Assembly (NCBI GenBank): GCA_018269075.1
Contig: JAFDVJ010000026.1
Coordinates: 68,172-132,171 of the forward strand
Direction: 5' to 3'
Length of the DNA: 64,000 bases
DNA from: Acidobacteriota bacterium
GTDB lineage: Bacteria > Acidobacteriota > Blastocatellia > Pyrinomonadales > Pyrinomonadaceae
Shown: piece after piece, positions 42,877 to 52,835 of the stretch
How the letters are laid out: the number at the start of each line of letters is the position of its first letter
Numbering within the stretch: the first letter of the stretch is position 1
Notes under the pieces: model-generated
The model's database searches: none
The model's input: the letters and a program-made list of their open reading frames with translations, nothing else
What the model was told of the DNA's origin: nothing
Made by a program: the position numbers and the translations under genes

Positions 42877-44772
42877 ATGTCGTGGTTAATTTCACTTATG
42901 CTCGCGGGCGTCGTTTTTTCATCGGACGTCAATCTTCCGGCGGCCAAGCCGAGCGGTTTCGCGAACGGCGGCGAGACGAAGAAAGTCGTCCGGCTCGACG
43001 AGACCGAGCGCTTCGAACAGACCTATCCGCTCAGCCCGAACGGCCGCGTCAGCGTCTCGAACGTCAACGGCTCGATCACGATCGAGACGTGGGACCGCAG
43101 CGAGGTCAAGCTCGAAGCCGTCAAGACCGCCGACGATAAAAACCGGCTGGCCGACGTCGAGATCCGGATCGACGCGCAGAAGGACGCGCTCTCGATCGAG
43201 ACCGATTACGACAACTGGAAGCGCGACAGCGGCAATCGCGGCTGGCGAAACGACGGGAAGCTGACGGTCGATTACCGTCTGACGGTCCCGAAGGGCGCGG
43301 TGCTCGACGAGATCGAGACCGTCAACGGCTCGGTCACGATCACGAACGCCGCCAACCGGACGAAGGCGTCGGCCGTCAACGGTCAGGTGATCGCGACGAA
43401 CCTGCGCGGCACGGCGAATCTTTCGACCGTCAACGGCACCGTCGAGGCTTCGTTCGACGAATTGTCGGCGGCCAGCCGGATCACGCTCGAAACGGTCAAC
43501 GGGCAGGTCAATCTGACGGTTCCGTCGGACGTCAACGCGACGCTCCGGGCCGACACGGTCAACGGCTCGATCAACAACGATTTCGGCCTCCCGGTCCGCA
43601 AGGGCCAGTACGTCGGCCGCGATCTCTACGGGCGGATCGGCAGCGGCGAAGTGCAGATCAGGCTCAACAGCGTCAACGGCCCGCTCAACATCAAGCGGAA
43701 GAACGACGGCCGCAACGTCAACCCGGCGACCAATCTGCTGCCGCAGAAGAACGGCGCCGACGACGCGGACTGGGACGACGACAAGGACGATCAGGACAGC
43801 CTCGTCAAACCCAATAAGATCAACAAGGAAGTCAACAAGGCCGTCAAAAACTCGCAGAAGGACGTCGCCGCCCAGATGAAGAACGCGCAGAAGGAGATGG
43901 AACAGGCGCAGAAGGAGATGGAAAAGATCAATCAGGTCGAGATTCAGAACCGGATCGAAGAGGGAATGCGGCGGCAGAAGGAAGCGATGGCGCGGGTGAT
44001 GGACGCGGGCTTTCTCAACGGCGCGCCGGTCATCGAAAAAAAAAATGAGTCTTTTCCGGTTAAAGGCACTCCGAAAGTGACGGTCGACGCCCGCAACTGC
44101 GCGGTCACCGTCCGCGGCTGGGACAAGCCGGAGGTCGAGTATTCGATCACCCGGCTGTCGAGGGGCCGCGACCCGAAACCGCTCGATTACACGGTCGATC
44201 ATTCCGATTCCGAAGTCAAGATCATCGTCGCCGGCAAAAATTCCGGCGGCGACGTTTTTTTTAACGAGGCCGAACGCGTCCGCGTGGAGGTGTTCGTGCC
44301 AAAAAAGTCGAATCTCTCGATTCGTACTGACCGCGAGATCCGCCTCGAAAACGTCACGGGCGAGATCGATCTCAAAGGCGGCGACGAATCGATCAACGTC
44401 CGCGACGTCGGGGGCCGTCTGTCGGTCGCGTCGGCCGACGGGCGGATCCGCGTGATCGGCTTCCGGGGCGAGCTGACGACGACGACCGGCGACGGCGAAA
44501 CGAGCCTCGAAGGCGATTTCGACAAGCTGACGGCGACGACCGGCGACGGGACGATCATCCTGACGCTGCCCGACGACGCGTCGGCGACGATCCGTTCGAA
44601 CACCGAGGATGTCAATCTCGACGCGCTGCCTTCGGGACGGGTGACGACCGTCAGCAGCACCGACGAAGGCCCCGTCTGGCGGATCGGCGACGGGCGGGCG
44701 GTCTATAATTTCAGGGTTTCCGAAGGGCAGGTCGTGATCCGCCCGCTGAGCGAGCTGAAGGCCGGTCTGTAA
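42877..44772 (+). CDS. Secreted DUF4097-type beta-strand protein with internal coiled coil
   Basis: This 631-aa protein starts with a short signal peptide (LISLMLAGVVFSS). Two regions of DUF4097-like parallel beta-solenoid repeats are clear. The first, about residues 50-270, has many SVNGSITI/TVNGQV-type repeats (SNVNGSITIETWDRSEVKLEA, then ETVNGSV, SAVNGQV, STVNGTV, ETVNGQV, DTVNGSI, NSVNGPL). The second, about 400-600, has TVRGWDKPEV, SADGRIRV, TTTGDGETSL and TTGDGTIILT. Between them is an acidic linker and a Lys/Gln/Glu coiled coil (about 310-385). The family function is not known; adhesion or surface sensing is often proposed. AGAGGAG precedes the ATG. It is followed by a G/C-rich hairpin. 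Confidence 0.9.
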   Translation: MSWLISLMLAGVVFSSDVNLPAAKPSGFANGGETKKVVRLDETERFEQTYPLSPNGRVSVSNVNGSITIETWDRSEVKLEAVKTADDKNRLADVEIRIDAQKDALSIETDYDNWKRDSGNRGWRNDGKLTVDYRLTVPKGAVLDEIETVNGSVTITNAANRTKASAVNGQVIATNLRGTANLSTVNGTVEASFDELSAASRITLETVNGQVNLTVPSDVNATLRADTVNGSINNDFGLPVRKGQYVGRDLYGRIGSGEVQIRLNSVNGPLNIKRKNDGRNVNPATNLLPQKNGADDADWDDDKDDQDSLVKPNKINKEVNKAVKNSQKDVAAQMKNAQKEMEQAQKEMEKINQVEIQNRIEEGMRRQKEAMARVMDAGFLNGAPVIEKKNESFPVKGTPKVTVDARNCAVTVRGWDKPEVEYSITRLSRGRDPKPLDYTVDHSDSEVKIIVAGKNSGGDVFFNEAERVRVEVFVPKKSNLSIRTDREIRLENVTGEIDLKGGDESINVRDVGGRLSVASADGRIRVIGFRGELTTTTGDGETSLEGDFDKLTATTGDGTIILTLPDDASATIRSNTEDVNLDALPSGRVTTVSSTDEGPVWRIGDGRAVYNFRVSEGQVVIRPLSELKAGL

Positions 44773-45262
44773 GCCGCGCCCGCTCGAAAAACAGGCGGCG
44801 GCCGCGCAGTCGGTCGCCGCCGCCGTTCTGATTGACGGGGCCAATGCTCCGAAAATGCACCCGACATCGTTTCGTCATCATAAAAAATATTTTTTCGATC
44901 ATAATTCGGGGAATTTTTGAAACTTTTTGACCGGATTCCCGTTTTAGTCAAAGGAACGTCATTTATATTCATATTTTGGGTTCGTAAACACTCGGTAAAT
45001 CAAGCTTCTTCGGGAATGTTCGATGACCTTCGATCTTTGGTCTGTGACCTTTGAGGGAAAATCGAAGATCAAAGACCACTGATCAAAACTGAATTTATCA
45101 GGAACTTTAATTTATACCGTTTTGAATAAATGATTGTGCATTCGGATTGCTTTACTCAAATTTGAGCAGTCCGAAATCCGAAATCCGAAATCCGAAATCG
45201 GTATTGCACATTAATAACGAATCCCGTTTTATATTTTTTTTCATAAGGACAAGAGGTGAAGT
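44773..45262. other. Gap of ~490 bp with hairpin, CTTTGGTC inverted pair and heptamer array
   Basis: A GGCGGCGGC stem lies at 44794-44825 without a T-run. Units like GATCTTTGGTC at 45025-45060 face GAAGATCAAAGACC at 45062-45080, and a CCGAAAT array is at 45170-45199. No gene is seen. An AAGGAC-type site precedes the ATG at 45263. Confidence 0.7.
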
Positions 45263-47908
45263 ATGAAATCCCCGGGGATATTGGCAGCGGTCTTATTCTT
45301 GACGATCGGCATCGCGGCGCAGGCGACCAATCTGGCCGCGCCGAAAGCCGCCGAACAGCCGGCCGACGCGAAATCGAGCAGCTCGAAAAAATCGAAGGTC
45401 GTCGTCCCGCCCGAAAAGTCCGTCCCGATCCGCATCCCGAAAACGAGCGCGCCGGTCGCGATCGACGGCAAACCCGACGAGGAAGCGTGGAAACAGGCCG
45501 CCGTCTTTAAGGATTTCTACCAGACCTATCCCGGCGACAACACGCCGCCGTCGAAACCGACCGAGGTTCTGGTGATGTACGACGAGCATAATCTCTACAT
45601 CGCCTTCAAATGCTGGGACGAAAAGGACAAGATCCGCGCGACGGTCGCCAAGCGCGACGAGGTCTTCGGCGAGGACAACGTCCGGATGTGGCTCGACACC
45701 TACAACGACCAGCGCCGCGCCTACGTGATCGGTTTCAACCCGCTCGGCATCCAGCAGGACGGCATTTTCACCGAGGGGCAGGGCGCCGACTTTTCGGTCG
45801 ACATCGTGATGGAGTCGAAGGGCGTGATCGAGGACTGGGGCTGGTCGGTCGAGGCCAAGATCCCGTTCAAATCGCTGCGCTACACGGCCGGCAAGGGGAA
45901 ATTGTGGGGCTTTAACGCCGCCCGCAACATCGACCGGCTCAACGACGAGTTCGATCAGTGGCTGCCCGACGACCGCGACGTTTCCGGCTTTCTGATCAAG
46001 CACGGCAAGATCACCGGCCTCGACGAGATCAAGACCGAACGCACGCTCGAGATCGTCCCGAGCGTGACCGTCAGCGAAACCGGCAGCCGCAAGCGGACGA
46101 TCCCGAGCGCCGGCTTCGGCCCGCTCGGCCCGTTCGACCCGATCTATAACCCGAACGGCCTCCGCGATCCCGGCAAATTCGTCAACGATCCGATCAAGAA
46201 AGACATCGGCGTCAATCTCAAATACACGATCACGCCGAACGTCACGCTCGACGCCGCGATCAACCCCGATTTCGCCGAGATCGAGGCCGACGCGCCGGTC
46301 GTTTCGGCGAACCAGCGCTTTCCGATCTTCTTCGAGGAAAAACGCCCGTTCTTTCTCGAGGGCAAGGAGATCTTCGATTCGCCGCTCCAGCCGTTTTACT
46401 CGCGGACGATCGTCGATCCGGACTTCGCGGCCAAGCTGACCGGCAAGATCGGCAAGACCTCGTTCGGCTTTCTCGCCGCGTCCGACAACGCGCCCGGCAA
46501 TTATTCCGAGGAAGAACGGACCGAGCTCGCGATCTGCCAGCAGGAACGGCTGACGAACCCGTCGCGGCGCTGCGGGATCGAGGAATTCGTCGACAAGAAC
46601 GCCTTTTTCAGCGTCCTGCGCGTCAAACGCGACTTCGGCGCGAACAACAACATCGGCTTTTTCGGGACCGCCCGCGTCTTTCCGAAAAACCGCAACTTCG
46701 TCGGCGGCTTCGACGGCACGTTCAAGCTCAACCCGAGCACCGTGATGACCTTTCAGGCGCTCGGCACGCATTCGCGCAAAAACTTTTTCGATTCGAACTA
46801 TTTTCTCCGCGACGACCCGTCGCGCGGCCCCGTGCCGTATCGTTCGGGCAACGGATTCGGCTATTACTGGAACCTCGACCACACGAAGGACACCAACGGC
46901 TGGACGATCGAGGCCATCGGCCGGACGAGCGACTACCGCGCCGATTCGGGCTTTACGCGCCGGACGAACACCAACTCGATCCTCGTCGCCAACCGCTTCA
47001 GCACGAAATCGAAGCCGAAAGCGGCGATCATCCGCGCCAACTGGAACCAGTTCGCGCGGCTCGCCTTCGACTGGAAGGGCCGTTCGCAGGACGGCGTCGC
47101 CGGGATGAACATCAATCTCTCGCTCCAGAAAAACATCTTTATCTACGCCGAAAGCGGCATCTCCTACGAGCGGCTCTTCGAGGGCGAATTCGGCTTTAAC
47201 CGCGATGCAAACGGAGACGGCGGCGCGTTTTACGGCGCGCCCGAACGCTCGACCTACCAGCCGTATTTGAGCTTCAACTATAACCAGCAGGTCAACAAAA
47301 AACTGAGCGTCTACGGCTTTGTCGGCTCGATCTTCAACGCTTTCGACTTCGATTTCGGCGGCGGCGGCCGTTTTCGCCGCGTCAGTCCGGCGTACGAAGC
47401 GTTTCTCCGGAGCCCGGAATATCAGAACTACCTGCGCGAGCTGGCGATCTGGCAGGCGAACCCGGTCGGCGATCCGCCGTCCGCGCCGTCCGCGCCCGGT
47501 CTCGATCCCGGCAAAGGCTGGCAGTTCGACGCCAACGTCGGCTTCGAATACAAGCCGGTCGACGCGTTCCGCGTCTCGCTCGACTACACGAAAAGCCGTT
47601 TGCGCCGCTCCGACAACGGGAAGACGGCGTTCGACACGAACATCTTCTCGCTGCGCTCGACGTATCAGTTCTCGCGCTTTACCTACACGCGCCTGCGACT
47701 CGATTACGACACGCTCTCGCGGCAGGTCCGCGGCCAGTTTCTGTTCGGCTGGAACCCGCATCCGGGAACCGCCTTTTACGTCGGCTACAACGACGATTTC
47801 AACTACAACGGCTTCAGCCCGCTGACCGGCCAGCTCGAACCGCGCTTCGCGCGCAACGGCCGGACGTTCTTTATCCGGGCCTCGTATCTTTTCCGCAAGA
47901 GTTTTTAA
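45263..47908 (+). CDS. CBM9-like/DUF5916 outer-membrane protein
   Basis: This 881-aa protein has a signal peptide (GILAAVLFLTIGIAAQA), a Lys/Ser linker, and a CBM9-like beta-sandwich of about 180 residues (IPKTSAPVAIDGKPDEEAWKQA, then LYIAFKCWD and GWSVEAKIPF). The rest is DUF5916: INPDFAEIEADAP, FFEEKRPFFLEGKEIF, then many short amphipathic strands (YNQQVNKKLSVYGFVG, FRVSLDYTKSRLR) and the final SYLFRKSF. The C-terminal Phe is the usual outer-membrane barrel signature. The family is common in Acidobacteriota and Bacteroidota; ligand and function are unknown. Confidence 0.93.
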   Translation: MKSPGILAAVLFLTIGIAAQATNLAAPKAAEQPADAKSSSSKKSKVVVPPEKSVPIRIPKTSAPVAIDGKPDEEAWKQAAVFKDFYQTYPGDNTPPSKPTEVLVMYDEHNLYIAFKCWDEKDKIRATVAKRDEVFGEDNVRMWLDTYNDQRRAYVIGFNPLGIQQDGIFTEGQGADFSVDIVMESKGVIEDWGWSVEAKIPFKSLRYTAGKGKLWGFNAARNIDRLNDEFDQWLPDDRDVSGFLIKHGKITGLDEIKTERTLEIVPSVTVSETGSRKRTIPSAGFGPLGPFDPIYNPNGLRDPGKFVNDPIKKDIGVNLKYTITPNVTLDAAINPDFAEIEADAPVVSANQRFPIFFEEKRPFFLEGKEIFDSPLQPFYSRTIVDPDFAAKLTGKIGKTSFGFLAASDNAPGNYSEEERTELAICQQERLTNPSRRCGIEEFVDKNAFFSVLRVKRDFGANNNIGFFGTARVFPKNRNFVGGFDGTFKLNPSTVMTFQALGTHSRKNFFDSNYFLRDDPSRGPVPYRSGNGFGYYWNLDHTKDTNGWTIEAIGRTSDYRADSGFTRRTNTNSILVANRFSTKSKPKAAIIRANWNQFARLAFDWKGRSQDGVAGMNINLSLQKNIFIYAESGISYERLFEGEFGFNRDANGDGGAFYGAPERSTYQPYLSFNYNQQVNKKLSVYGFVGSIFNAFDFDFGGGGRFRRVSPAYEAFLRSPEYQNYLRELAIWQANPVGDPPSAPSAPGLDPGKGWQFDANVGFEYKPVDAFRVSLDYTKSRLRRSDNGKTAFDTNIFSLRSTYQFSRFTYTRLRLDYDTLSRQVRGQFLFGWNPHPGTAFYVGYNDDFNYNGFSPLTGQLEPRFARNGRTFFIRASYLFRKSF

Positions 47909-47946
47909 TTCATAGCTCCTCGTTCCGGACTCGGGCGGGAAAGGCA

Positions 47947-47976
47947 AAAGGCGGAAGACGCGCGTCTTCCGCCTTT
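47947..47976. terminator. Perfect palindromic terminator after the barrel gene
   Basis: AAAGGCGGAAGACG and its complement (47947-47960 and 47963-47976) form a 14-bp stem with A/T ends and a CGTTTT tail, so it works in either direction. Confidence 0.85.
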
Positions 47977-47995
47977 CGTTTTGAAAACCCCGCCC

Positions 47996-48151
47996 GGAGC
48001 GCCGGCATCGCGGCCGGCCATGGAGCGCCGGCATCCTGCCGGCAATGAGCGCGACAGCGCGAACGAACGACTCGCTTTCCGTGACGTCGAAAGCAATCGA
48101 AACGTTTGACGCCGCTTTCGCGCCGTTGGCCGGCCGCGATGCCGGCGCTCC
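47996..48151. repeat. Inverted GGAGCGCCGGCATC element
   Basis: A perfect 25-bp inverted repeat (47996-48020 and 48127-48151) with the end GGAGCGCCGGCATC encloses ~105 bp. A further forward copy of the end lies at 48022. Related ends occur at 53660-53682 and 56747-56951. Confidence 0.85.
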
Positions 48152-48179
48152 GGACCGCTTTCGCGCCGTTGGCCGGTCG

Positions 48180-51100
48180 TCAGCGGATCGACTTGACCGG
48201 CACGTCGGTCGGCAGGCCGAAGCTCTGCGCCGTCGCGCGGCCGTTCGCGGACAGCTCGTACCACGTGCCGCCGCGGTAGACCGCCTGCTCGACGCGCCCG
48301 TCGCCGTCGTAATCGGCCGCGACGGGGACGTCGCCGCTCATTCCGAACCGGACGGCGTGAAACTCGCCGTCGGCGTTGTCGAGCCAGTACCAGGTGCCGG
48401 TCGACGGCCGGAAAACGGCGGTGTCGGGCCGCCCGTCGCCGTCGAAATCGGCCGCGGTCGGCTCGTCTTCGGCGATCCCGAACCGGTAGATCGACAGTTG
48501 ATTGCCCGCGCTGTCGAGGCGATACCACGTGCCGTCGCGGTAGACGGTCGGATCGGCGCGGCCGTCCGAGTCGAAGTCGGCGGCGAGCGGCCGGTCGGTG
48601 CCGAGACCGAACCGGAACGCCTGATAGCTGCCGTCGCGGCTCAGCAGGCGGTGCCAGACGCCGTCGGCCGGTCGAAAGACGGCGAGATCGGCCCGCCCGT
48701 CGCCGTCATAGTCGGCCGGGACGGGTTTGTCGCCCGCGAGACCGAAATGGACGGCCGAAAACGCGCCGTTCGAGCTGTCGAGCCGGTACCAGTTGCCGTC
48801 CGAAGGCCGGAAGACGCAAAGATCGGCGCGGTGGTCGCCGTCATAGTCGGCGGCGAGCGGAATGTCGCCGCTCAAACCGAAGCGGACGACCCGGAACGCG
48901 AGGTTCTGCGATTCGAGAATATACCAGTTGCCCTCGGCGGGCCGGAAGACGGCGAGATCCGATTTGCCGTCGCCGTCGAAGTCCTGCACCGGCCGCGGGC
49001 TGTCGGGCGTCGCGGCGAAGTCGACGTCGAGCTTCTGCTGGAGAAAGTCGAGCGGCGCGGTCGCCGGCATAAAGCTGTAGCCGTCGCGCTGGGCGAAGAC
49101 GAGATAGAATTCGCCCGTGCGGACGTTCGCGAAGCGGTAGTTGCCCGCCGCGTCGGTCGTCGTCGTGGTGACGCGGCCCGTCGAATCGAGCAGCGTCAGC
49201 GTCGTGTTCGAGAGGCCGACGCTGCCGGCCGTCGACGTCACGTCGCCGCCGAGATCGGCGTAGGCGACGGTCGGGCCGGAAGCGGTCGGGCGGCCGACGA
49301 AGTTGACGCGCTTGCTGCGGTTGATTGTCAGCTCGTAATTGGCGGGATTGAAGTTGTAGAGAGTGTTCGTCGCCGAAACGAGACAGGTGCCGCCCGCGAG
49401 CGTGTCGGCGAGACCGAAATAGCCCTGCGCGTCGGTCAGCATAAAGCCGTCGCAGTCGTTGCTGAAGGCGATCGCCGTGTTCGCGAGCGGCGCGCCGGAA
49501 GTATCGACCGCGCGGCCCGAGATCGTGTAATCGCCGAGCATCGTGACGAAGGCCTCGCCTCCCCCGGCCGGCAGGGGTTGAAAAGCGCCCGCCGTCGTCG
49601 GGTAGTCGGTCGAATTCGTATAGCCGGTGACGAAAGCGTTGCCCGCCGCGTCGACCGCGATGCCCACGGCCGAGTCGGAGCCGGTTCCGCCGAGAAACGT
49701 CGAATAAGAGACCGCCGTGCCGACCGGGTTAATCTTCGTCACGAAGCCGTCCTCAACGCCGTTATAGGTCGCATCGTAAGCGCCGGCCGTCGTCGGATAG
49801 TTTGACGAATAACTAATGCCGGTGACGTAAGCGCTGCCCGTCGCGTCGACGGCGAGGGCGCCGATGTATTCGTCGGCGGCGCCGCCGATGTAGGTCGAAT
49901 ATCTCAATCCGGTGCCGGTCGGGTCGAGCTTCGTGACGAACACGTCCGAGTAGCCGCCGTTGTAGGTCCGGTCGTAGGCGCCGGTCGTCGTCGGGTAGAC
50001 GGACGAGTTGGTATTGCCCGCGATGTAAGCGTTGCCCGCCGCGTTGATCGCGATGCCGAGGCCCCGTTCGTTGTCGCTCGTGCCGATGAAGGTCGAAAAA
50101 ATCAGCGCTGAGCCGGCCGGATTCAGCTTCGTCGCGAAGACGTCGCCGCTGCCGTTATACGATGTGTCGTAGGCGCCGGCCGTCGTCGGGTAGCCGGTCG
50201 ACGCGGTGGCTCCGGTGACGTAGGCGTCGCCCGCCGAATCGACGGCGATGCCGTATGCCTGATCGCTGCTGTCGCCGCCGATAAAGGTCGAATAAAGCAG
50301 CGCCGTGCCGGTCGCATTGAGCTTTGCCACGAAAACGTCGTCCCCGCCGTTGAAGGAAGTATCATAAACGCCGGTCGTCGTCGGATAGTCGGACGCGAGG
50401 GTGGAGCCCGCGACGAACGCGTCGCCCGCCGCGTCGACGGCGATTCCCTTGGGGAGAGTGCTGCCGGCGCTGCCGCCGAGGTAGGTCGAATAGGTGAGGG
50501 CCGCGCCGGTCGGGTCGAGCTTCACGACGAAGCCGTCCCAACCGCCCCGATACGTCCGGTCGAACGCCCCCGGGGTCGTCGGAAAATCGGACGAGTCGGT
50601 CTGTCCCGTAAGATACGCGCTGCCGGTCGCATCGACCGCGATATTACCGAGTTGTTCGCGGTTCGATCCGCCGAGATAGGTCGAGTAAGCGAGGCCCGTT
50701 CCGGCCGGATTCAGCTTCGTGACATATGTGTCCCAGTAGTATAGAGACGGGTCGAAAGTCCCCGGCGTGACGGGAAATCCGGTCGAATACGTATCGCCCG
50801 AGACGTAAACGGAGCCCGCCCGATCGACCGCGACGCCGGTCCCGTAGTCGAGGTCCTCGCCGCCGAGATAGGTCGAAAAGGAAAGGTTCGACAAATTCAC
50901 CGACGGGTCGATCGTCAGCGTTCGGGTGCGGTCGTAGTCGCCGACTTCGAAGCCGACGCGCAATCTGCCGGCGGCCGTGTTCTGAACGACGAAGCGGCTT
51001 GCGACTTCCTCACGGACGCCGTCCGCTTCCTGGTAGGATAACGGCCGGTTCTGCCGGATCGCGCCGTAAACCGTCTGAATGACGAGATTGCCGTCGGCGT

Positions 51101-51746
51101 CGAGCGCGGCGGAATCCGCGCCGGCGATCTCCCACGCGATTTGCGCGGGGTCGGCCGAAGGCTTGACGGCGAAATCGTACTCGACGCCGCCCCGTTCGCG
51201 GCCGCGCCAGACGAGATCGACGCCCGCGTAGACTTCGCTCACGCGCACCGCGCCGTAATTCGGGATGTTCGTCCGCCAGTCGGTTTCCGCGCCCCTGAAA
51301 TAATTCGTCCGGTGCGCGCGTTCGTCGGCGCCCGCGACGGCGGCGTTTTCATTCGCGCCGGCGAGCGTCATATAGACCGCGACGGCCGATGTCGGATGTC
51401 GGATGTCGGATGTCGGATGTCGGATGTCGGATGTCGGATTTTTCGGGTCGCGGCGCGCGGGGGCGGCGTCGCGGCTCGCGAGGACGTAGACGGCGGCGGT
51501 GGGGGTCAGAAAGAGGGAGTAGCCGCCGGTCCCGCGGGCTGAATAGCGGACTTTTTCGTTGAACTGCCCGCGGTTTTCCTCGAAATAGGCCGTCTGAGCC
51601 GGGAGCTTCGCGGCGGCCGGGTTCGTTTTGGCAATCGTTTCCTGCGCGGCGGCGCGCGGCCGGAAAATCGTCAGACCGGTCAGCAAGAGCGCCCCGACGG
51701 CGATCGACGCGATCGTCCGTCTGAAGTTTCGCAATATCTTAAGCAT
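48180..51746 (-). CDS. Secreted SBBP-repeat and FG-GAP beta-propeller protein
   Basis: This 1188-aa surface or secreted protein has a signal peptide (about 1-35), then a DUF7948-type region (FEENRGQFNEKVRYSARGTG). At least nine SBBP repeats follow (AYSTYLGG, GIAVDAAGDAFVAG, SDYPTTAGAYD types, about 290-725). A carboxypeptidase-regulatory/SdrD-like segment (about 740-900) comes next, and the C-terminus has about eight FG-GAP/VCBS-like repeats (DYDGDGRADLAVFRP, about 905-1170) that may bind calcium. A translated heptamer array (NPTSDIRHPTSDIRHPTSA, about residues 105-123) lies in a linker. The signal and repeats are typical of outer-surface or matrix proteins; ligand unknown. Confidence 0.9.
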   Translation of the reverse strand: MLKILRNFRRTIASIAVGALLLTGLTIFRPRAAAQETIAKTNPAAAKLPAQTAYFEENRGQFNEKVRYSARGTGGYSLFLTPTAAVYVLASRDAAPARRDPKNPTSDIRHPTSDIRHPTSAVAVYMTLAGANENAAVAGADERAHRTNYFRGAETDWRTNIPNYGAVRVSEVYAGVDLVWRGRERGGVEYDFAVKPSADPAQIAWEIAGADSAALDADGNLVIQTVYGAIRQNRPLSYQEADGVREEVASRFVVQNTAAGRLRVGFEVGDYDRTRTLTIDPSVNLSNLSFSTYLGGEDLDYGTGVAVDRAGSVYVSGDTYSTGFPVTPGTFDPSLYYWDTYVTKLNPAGTGLAYSTYLGGSNREQLGNIAVDATGSAYLTGQTDSSDFPTTPGAFDRTYRGGWDGFVVKLDPTGAALTYSTYLGGSAGSTLPKGIAVDAAGDAFVAGSTLASDYPTTTGVYDTSFNGGDDVFVAKLNATGTALLYSTFIGGDSSDQAYGIAVDSAGDAYVTGATASTGYPTTAGAYDTSYNGSGDVFATKLNPAGSALIFSTFIGTSDNERGLGIAINAAGNAYIAGNTNSSVYPTTTGAYDRTYNGGYSDVFVTKLDPTGTGLRYSTYIGGAADEYIGALAVDATGSAYVTGISYSSNYPTTAGAYDATYNGVEDGFVTKINPVGTAVSYSTFLGGTGSDSAVGIAVDAAGNAFVTGYTNSTDYPTTAGAFQPLPAGGGEAFVTMLGDYTISGRAVDTSGAPLANTAIAFSNDCDGFMLTDAQGYFGLADTLAGGTCLVSATNTLYNFNPANYELTINRSKRVNFVGRPTASGPTVAYADLGGDVTSTAGSVGLSNTTLTLLDSTGRVTTTTTDAAGNYRFANVRTGEFYLVFAQRDGYSFMPATAPLDFLQQKLDVDFAATPDSPRPVQDFDGDGKSDLAVFRPAEGNWYILESQNLAFRVVRFGLSGDIPLAADYDGDHRADLCVFRPSDGNWYRLDSSNGAFSAVHFGLAGDKPVPADYDGDGRADLAVFRPADGVWHRLLSRDGSYQAFRFGLGTDRPLAADFDSDGRADPTVYRDGTWYRLDSAGNQLSIYRFGIAEDEPTAADFDGDGRPDTAVFRPSTGTWYWLDNADGEFHAVRFGMSGDVPVAADYDGDGRVEQAVYRGGTWYELSANGRATAQSFGLPTDVPVKSIR
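51385..51440. repeat. Heptamer array (GATGTCG)n inside the SBBP gene
   Basis: About seven units of GATGTCG lie in frame and are read on the minus strand as repeated PTSDIRH. Confidence 0.9.
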
Positions 51747-52181
51747 GAATTTCTCCTCCTGTGATTGAAGCGAAATCCGTTGACGTCGAAGTCTCGGGCC
51801 TCACGCACGTCGGGGTCGATCTGCGAAACGGAAGACGGATCCGGCGCTGCCGGATTTCCGTATTTATTTGGGGTTGAACAACTGTATTATTAGCCCATAA
51901 TCGGACGGCGTCAAGCCCGCGCCGGCCGCGCGCGCGAAGCCTTCGGGATAATCGGCCGCCAGCCCGGCGAGCGGTTGTTTTTTTCCACCAAAAACACCAA
52001 AAACACTAAATCTTTTTCGTGTTTTTGGTGTTTTTGGCGGATTGAAACAACCGCCTGTTTGTCAGCCGATTTGCGCGCCGAAAAAAAACAGGGACGAGCG
52101 GGCTCGTCCCTGTTCGGTGACCGCGAAATTCCCGGCAACGGTTCGCGGTCGGCGGTTTTGATCGCCGGCGGCGAAAGTTTT
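51747..52181. other. Gap of ~435 bp with an AAAACACC palindrome
   Basis: Besides the upstream region of the SBBP gene (GGAGGAG at about 51753), it holds the palindrome at 51985-52040, with arms CCACCAAAAACACCAAAAAC and complement. No gene is seen. Confidence 0.7.
51985..52040. repeat. CCACCAAAAACACC inverted repeat
   Basis: 22-base arms (51985-52006 and 52019-52040) with one mismatch and a short AT-rich loop. It belongs to the family at 37162-37223 and 53349-53411. Confidence 0.85.
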
Positions 52182-52835
52182 TTACTTTTTCGCCGCCTTC
52201 CGGCGCTGCGGCGCGGCTTCGGTGTGCGAGGCGATCCGCCACGCGGCGAGCTTTCCGGCGTCGGCCGCGTATTTGTTGCGGACGATCGCGTCGAGCTTGC
52301 GCGAGTGCCGGCCGGCTTCGCGAAACGCTTCGACGAGGCCGCCGGTCGCGCCGCCCTTGCGGGCCTCGGCGCTGTCGAGCGCGCCGATTGCCAGTTCGAG
52401 CGCGTCGGTCAGCGCGGCGAGCCGCTCGCGGAAGCCCGGGCCGAGATCGTAGGGCTCCATCGCTCCCTCGAAATCGGCCGTGTCCGTGTAAAACGCGCGC
52501 GCGGCGGCGAGCCACCGCTCCTGCGTCCGCCGGCGCGGCAGCCGGAACCGCCGTTCGATGCCCTCGATCTCGTCGGCGAGCGCGACGGCCGCCCCGTTGA
52601 TCTTTTTCATCAGCTCGACGAGCCGTTCGAGCGCCGCGGTCTTGACGCCGAGATTCTGCCGCACCGCGAGCGACGTCTGCTGCCCGGCCAGCGTCTCGAT
52701 CAGCGCGACGGTTCCGGTCAGCCGCTGCGCCGTTCTGTCCCCCGGCGTCTCTCTCGGGAAATCCGCCGCATTATCCGTCATAAAGGCCGTTTCGGCCCTG
52801 AATTTTTCCAATATTCTAATTTGCTTACTGTCCAT
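52182..52835 (-). CDS. Hypothetical helical protein of 217 aa
   Basis: I do not recognise the family. The soluble product looks almost entirely helical, with heptad-like Leu/Ala spacing (about residues 30-170) and a basic C-terminus (APQRRKAAKK). There is no signal peptide or membrane segment. The start at 52835 gives a normal protein; an AAGGAG lies about 15 bases upstream, rather far, and an earlier start would run into the tandem array. Neighbours are the repeat-rich gap and the SBBP gene, which give no hint of function. Confidence 0.75.
   Translation of the reverse strand: MDSKQIRILEKFRAETAFMTDNAADFPRETPGDRTAQRLTGTVALIETLAGQQTSLAVRQNLGVKTAALERLVELMKKINGAAVALADEIEGIERRFRLPRRRTQERWLAAARAFYTDTADFEGAMEPYDLGPGFRERLAALTDALELAIGALDSAEARKGGATGGLVEAFREAGRHSRKLDAIVRNKYAADAGKLAAWRIASHTEAAPQRRKAAKK

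Noticed and set aside
44794..44825. Rho-independent terminator after the DUF4097 gene
   Set aside because: The stem is short and has no T-run; noted only as part of the gap.
45293..48034. 913-aa open frame opposite the barrel gene
   Set aside because: Shadow frame of the DUF5916 gene.
48045..49805. 586-aa open frame opposite the SBBP/FG-GAP gene
   Set aside because: Shadow frame; repetitive because the opposite gene is made of repeats.
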